Assembly: GCA_024449915.1 (NCBI GenBank)
Contig: JAMZAV010000100.1
Span: 558,001-622,000, forward strand
From: Sweltsa coloradensis
Lineage: Eukaryota; Arthropoda; Insecta; Plecoptera; Chloroperlidae
Length of the DNA: 64,000 bases
Direction of reading: 5' to 3'
Of this stretch, positions 60,207 through 64,000 are shown piece by piece. Every line of letters begins with the position of its first letter. Within the stretch, counting starts at the first letter, position 1. The position numbers and the translations under genes are program-made. The notes under the pieces were generated by a model that saw nothing but the letters and a program-made list of their open reading frames with translations, was not told where the DNA came from and ran no database searches.

Positions 60207-60512
60207 CTACATGGTAGTTACACTAGCGTGCACCTAAATGTCAAATGTTGTGTTTTTCTCAATTACCCATGTAATCAATTGATGAATAAAACAATACAAT
60301 ACAGGTATTTCAATTATTGGGTTATATTTACCCCATGTGAGTACTGGCGTTAAATAAAAACGCTCGAGTAATGCAGGGTTAAGGTATTCAAAATGTTCCC
60401 TTGAGAAAAAAGTACTAACACGTTACACGTTAGGTAACTAAAAAGTTATCGAAAAAGTAACACTATTTTTGTTAGTAACAATGGCAACACTGAATTCTAC
60501 ATAGACCTATAT

Positions 60513-60860
60513 TAAGGTGCGCGGAAGCGCACCGGGCCAAGCCATGCGCGACTCCGCTTCCACTAGCGCCTATTACCCCACGCCTACTTTAGCACTTAAC
60601 ACGGTGTCGCCGACGCGAAACCAAGTGAGATAAAAACCTGCAACTTGCTTCAATCGATGGTCTTTTACTATGAGATGACCCATTTCAAGTTTCATCCCGA
60701 TCTGCTGATGCGTCTAGAAGTTATTCAGACGTCAAGATCGTTCAAAAATACTTTCTTCTTGGTGTTGGGTGGGTGGCTGGCTGACGAATTATGTATCAGT
60801 TTGTGGGCCCTCAATGGATAATGTTAGAGAAGCCAAAATTTGCACCGATGTCAGTCATCT
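60513..60860 (+). repeat. Hairpin-headed dispersed repeat, copy F2
   Basis: It opens with GGTGCGC-GGAA-GCGCACC, a perfect 7-bp stem with a GNRA-type loop, then GGGCCAAGCCATGCGCGAC. It runs to CCCGATCTGCTGATGCG, CAGACGTCAAGATCG and GGTGGCTGGCTGACG. The order matches copy F1 at 26035. Confidence 0.55.
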
Positions 60861-61063
60861 CAGTGGCTATGTGCTTGACAAACGGTAATTGGATTAGATG
60901 ACCGGAAGCTTAGATAATGCAATTTTTTTATTTTTATAACTGAGATGCTCAAACCTTTTAATTATCAATGAGTGAGATTTTATTTTGAATCATTGTAAAT
61001 AAAGTAATTTTCTCTACTTGGATGCTAACTTCCATACCGTGTACGTTCTAAAAAATTATTGAT

Positions 61064-61751
61064 ATACCATACAAAAATGCAAAAACTTGCAAAAAAAGGG
61101 GCCAAGCCGAAAACGAGGAAGATACAAGTGGCTCAACTGCATAAAGTGGTGATATCTAGAAGTGTGGCCAAGCCCATTATTTTGCTTAAAATAATAAATA
61201 TATTTATTAATTATATAATAAATTAATAATATATCAATATCCATATTATTATCTAACTATAATTATGAAATAAATATGTTAACAAAAATAACATTAACAT
61301 TAAATAAATTTATTGAAACATTTACATGTGGAAATATCAAAATTAACAGATGCCATTCAAAATTAAAAGCTTGGTCGATGGATTTGGATTGGTTATGTTT
61401 TGGTTAGTCAGTAATGACAACCAAGTTAAAAATTCATCGACCAAGCTTTTAATTTTGAATGGCGTCTGTTAATTTTGATATTTCCACATGTGAGTGTTTC
61501 AATAAATTTATTTAAATGTTTATGTTATTTTTGTTAACATATTTATTTCATAATTATATTAAGATAATAATATGGATATTGATATATTATTAATTTATTA
61601 TATAATTAATAAATATATTTATTATTTTAAGTAAAATAATGGGCTTGGCCACACTTCTAGATATCACCACTTTATGCAGTTGAGCCACTTGTATCTTCCT
61701 CGTTTTCGGCTTGGCCCCTTTTTTGCAAGTTTTTGCATTTTTGTATGGTAT
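61064..61751. mobile_element. Long palindromic foldback element P3
   Basis: Arms exceed 300 bp with only a few differences, around a short centre near 61380-61430. The ends are ATACCATACAAAAATGC, then AAAACTTGC and GGGGCCAAGCC. TTCTAGATATCACCAC and GGCTTGGCC in the right arm correspond in order to P1 and P2. No target duplication is clear. Confidence 0.9.
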
Positions 61752-61877
61752 TGTATTTACACAATACTCGGTACTTTACTAAAAATTTGAGTTAAAAATA
61801 AATTGAACTCAAATTTGTTCGAACTCACCGCTCTAGAAAAATATAAATATAAAGACAAAGAGCATTTTCCACACAAA

Positions 61878-62525
61878 AGGTTTGTTTGGTTTACCTAGTG
61901 TAGTGTAGACTTGTGTAGTGTAGGTGTAGGCCTTGAAATCAAATTACACTACACTTTACCCAGGATAACCAAACGTTTTTTAAGCTAAACTCTACACTAG
62001 ATTCGCTCACATCGAACTGTCAAACTAAAAAACATAATAAAACAACAAACAGTACTCTTGAAGGCACTAAATGAGTCAAAATGATAGAAAATGTGTACTA
62101 TCTGAACGATGAAAAGCTATTTGGAATATAAACTTCAATAGTGCTTATCCTAATTGAGTTTAGAGTACCCTACGCATTTGCCCTCATCACAAAACATAGT
62201 GCCACATAAATAAAATACTTCGAATCAGTTTCTAATACGTAATTATAGACTATTAATTGATTTTAAGAGTTATATCGGATTGCCAATGAAAGAATGTGTC
62301 ATTCATCATGTTTTAAGCTGTTTCTCTTCAAATGTTGCGCCTAAATTTCTACACCTACACTCTACACGACCTCCTAGAGCTCGTGTAGAAATTCTTCACT
62401 TTACACTACACGAAGTCAATCCAAACGGCTACACTTTACACTACACTTAATACAAAAACGCTTTTTAGACATTTTGAGCCTACACTAGTGTAAAGTGTAA
62501 GTTCGTGTAGCAAACCAAACAAACC
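61878..62525. mobile_element. 648-bp TIR element, inverted copy of P5
   Basis: The ends AGGTTTGTTTGGTTT match P5 and the interior matches base by base in the opposite orientation with scattered substitutions. The length differs from P5 by one base. Confidence 0.85.
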
Positions 62526-62529
62526 TATT

Positions 62530-63072
62530 GTGTATTTCTCTTGCCAAAAATATTGATGAGGTAAGCCTGCTCTTCCAAGACTACAAATGGCTTGGCTAAG
62601 CGGACAAGTCCAAATCGTCTTGAATTCAGTGGTAGTCTTAAATGCATCTACTTCCGTGCTCTCTGCAACAAAAAACATAACAAAGAATAAACTTGGTCCA
62701 GAAGAAGCACACACATAATGGCACGGGCAGATGTCAAGTTGGTCCATCTATATCAGCAACATAAATTTATTTAGAGCCTTCACAAAAAATGGAATACCTA
62801 TTATTGTTTGGTTATTATTATTATATTGCTTCTTTCTTCCCCTTCGTCAAATGAAGCCATATTACGTTGTCCAATCAACCATTAAATTTTTTCTTTGCAT
62901 AACTTGATTTTACCATGGAAACCTTTTGTGATGCTCAGTAGCCAATTGCTACAAATAATTTGTGTTATTGACTTATTGATAATGATAGAGCCATCAGCCA
63001 ATAATGAAGGCCTAGGCATACTTTAAAATTTTTAGTAGCTATACCAGTAACAGGTTTTTTATTTCTTTCCAG
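62530..63072. other. Expected intron upstream of the candidate exon
   Basis: A minus-strand frame at 62436-62747 overlaps the P5 copy and is not supported. The stretch ends with a strong polypyrimidine tract and CCAG. Confidence 0.35.
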
Positions 63073-63166
63073 GACCACATCTTTTAAACCGCATGTTCGC
63101 TCTACCTTACAATACACATAACTCTCGGGCCATGACATCTTCTCCTGTGATGGGCTTCATCGCAGT
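63073..63166 (+). CDS. Candidate internal exon of an unknown host gene
   Basis: The acceptor TTTTTTATTTCTTTCCAG precedes 63073 and a consensus donor GTAAGT starts at 63167. Between them one frame is open over 94 nt, while the other two have stops. The 30 complete residues include LLNRMFALPYNTHNSRAM and SSPVMGFIA, balanced in composition and unlike a transposon. Exon phase is 2 nt in and 2 nt out. I do not recognise the family and found no neighbouring exon. Confidence 0.45.
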
Positions 63167-63399
63167 GTAAGTATTCATTTCCTTCTCATAATGTATGCTT
63201 TACATAATTTTGGTGTGTTTTCCTCCTTCATAAACATGTTTAAACTTTAAACCATTTAGCTAAAAGTCTTGTTGTAGCACATGTACTTATGTTCACTTGA
63301 GCAATACATTTTCAGCCTTTTCATAATATAATTACAGTATTAAACCCAGTAAACTTACTAAACAATATACAATTTCACTGACCCCTCAAAAAATTTAGC

Positions 63400-63938
63400 T
63401 CCAATGTTTTTTTGTTTTGTTTTTTTTGTATTTTTGTCTGTTTGTTTGCTCTCTACCGGGCAAACGGAATATTCGATCTTGATGAAAAATGGAGGGGACC
63501 TTCGAAATCTCTGAACTTAGTCATGCTACGTTTTTGGGTATAATCGAAGAAATATTTCTCATGAATATCATGCTTTTACGATTTTTTCGATTTTTAGTGC
63601 GATATTTTCGTGACATTTGGGCCGATTTTGACCAAACGGGTAGGGTTACAAAGTTAGTATTTAACATGGACATTAAGGTAATGGTGATGTATTGCCTTTT
63701 GAAAGAACAAGTTGAAAAAGTTAGCCAGAATCCATAGGCTAGAATAAAGGTTTTAATATTATGTGTTTTTTAGGTATATAATAACATTTAACAAGTAACA
63801 ATAGAAACTTGACTACAATCACCTACAATGCGTTCAAAAAGCACTTGCAAAAGTAAAGAGATCCCACGCAAACTAAAAACTTTCAAAAAAGCTCATCCAT
63901 CAACGTGACTAAAAAAAGCGTTCGCGAAGCGGCCTAGT
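63400..63938 (+). mobile_element. Helentron-like element H6 (H4 subfamily)
   Basis: It shares CGCTCTCTACCGGGCAAACG, TTGATGAAAAATGGAGGG and GTGCGATATTTTCGTGACAT with H4. It ends CTCATCCATCAACGTGAC, AGCGTTCGCGAAGCGG, CCTAGT. The 5' GGATGAGCG end is not recognisable, so the left limit is approximate. Confidence 0.6.
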
Positions 63939-64000
63939 ATTGTAGAATGCCAATCGGCTGGAGTATTGAGTGTAAGGATAGGATCCAATGCTTACCTTCG

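Larger units (their letters stand above)
55975..60382. mobile_element. TTAA element T4, third of the stack, carrying a PLE and a palindrome
   Basis: The left end TTAACCCTGCATTACTTG and the inverted right end TTAACCCTGCATTACTCG, with the subterminal phrase CATGGGGTA and ACCCCA near each end. The span is 4408 bp, but about 2.4 kb is the PLE (56227-58661) and about 0.74 kb is P2, leaving roughly 1.2 kb of original element. No transposase is seen. Confidence 0.7.

Noticed and set aside
62436..62747. 103-codon minus-strand frame with a possible acceptor (TTTTTTGTTGCAG) at 62670
   Set aside because: Half lies in the P5 copy, no matching donor was found, and the alternative frame has a stop.

Overview
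This 64 kb window is an AT-rich piece of an animal nuclear genome, most likely an invertebrate. The signs are spliceosomal introns, several non-LTR retrotransposon (LINE) families, a Penelope-like element (PLE), tRNA-derived SINEs, rolling-circle Helentron-type elements and many cut-and-paste transposon families. The LINE C-terminal reverse-transcriptase (RT) sequences look most like those I associate with arthropods, but the species cannot be fixed from this sequence. No bacterial operon, CRISPR array or rRNA gene is present, and no complete host gene was found. Almost every protein signal is a broken mobile element.

Layout. 1-4.2 kb: mostly featureless, with a hAT-like end and a SINE head. 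4.2-12 kb: a repeat family here called A (inverted ends, CACCTCCACC core), into which Helentron-like elements (H) have jumped; 4420-6374 is a tandem triplication in which the first unit is an empty site and the next two carry H. 12-22 kb: foldbacks, a TTAA element inside an A copy, a textbook 918-bp hAT element with an 8-bp target duplication, and a near-perfect hairpin with a tRNA B-box in its loop. 23-27.5 kb: a SINE abutting a second Helentron-like family, an isolated GC-rich exon of a possible leucine-rich-repeat gene with one in-frame stop, a tandem repeat and a 340-bp palindrome. 28-37 kb: mostly unannotatable DNA with one hAT-like MITE. 37.3-38.6 kb: a SINE, then a TA-flanked element rich in copies of its own terminal motif, which carries a nested TTAA element.

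39.7-50.3 kb is dense. It holds a plus-strand LINE split by a minus-strand LINE, a minus-strand LINE split by a hAT element, a second hAT element, and a PIF/Harbinger transposase relic whose intron contains an inverted PLE terminal-repeat pair. 52.2-60.4 kb holds two LINE pieces, then a run of three TTAA-ended elements standing end to end and sharing single TTAA sites; the third contains a 2.4-kb PLE (RT plus GIY-YIG) with inverted terminal repeats and a 740-bp palindrome. 60.5-64 kb holds a hairpin-headed repeat, a 690-bp palindrome, an inverted partner of the element at 43.3 kb, one good candidate host exon (63073-63166) and a last Helentron-like copy.

How it fits together. The window reads as a nest of insertions that can be put in order (A before H, A before TTAA, LINE before hAT, LINE before LINE, Harbinger before PLE). 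The most unusual signals are the empty-site tandem array, the TTAA stack, and three diverged long palindromes that keep shared ends. Boundaries come from reading ends and target duplications by eye; family names without a decoded transposase are inference.
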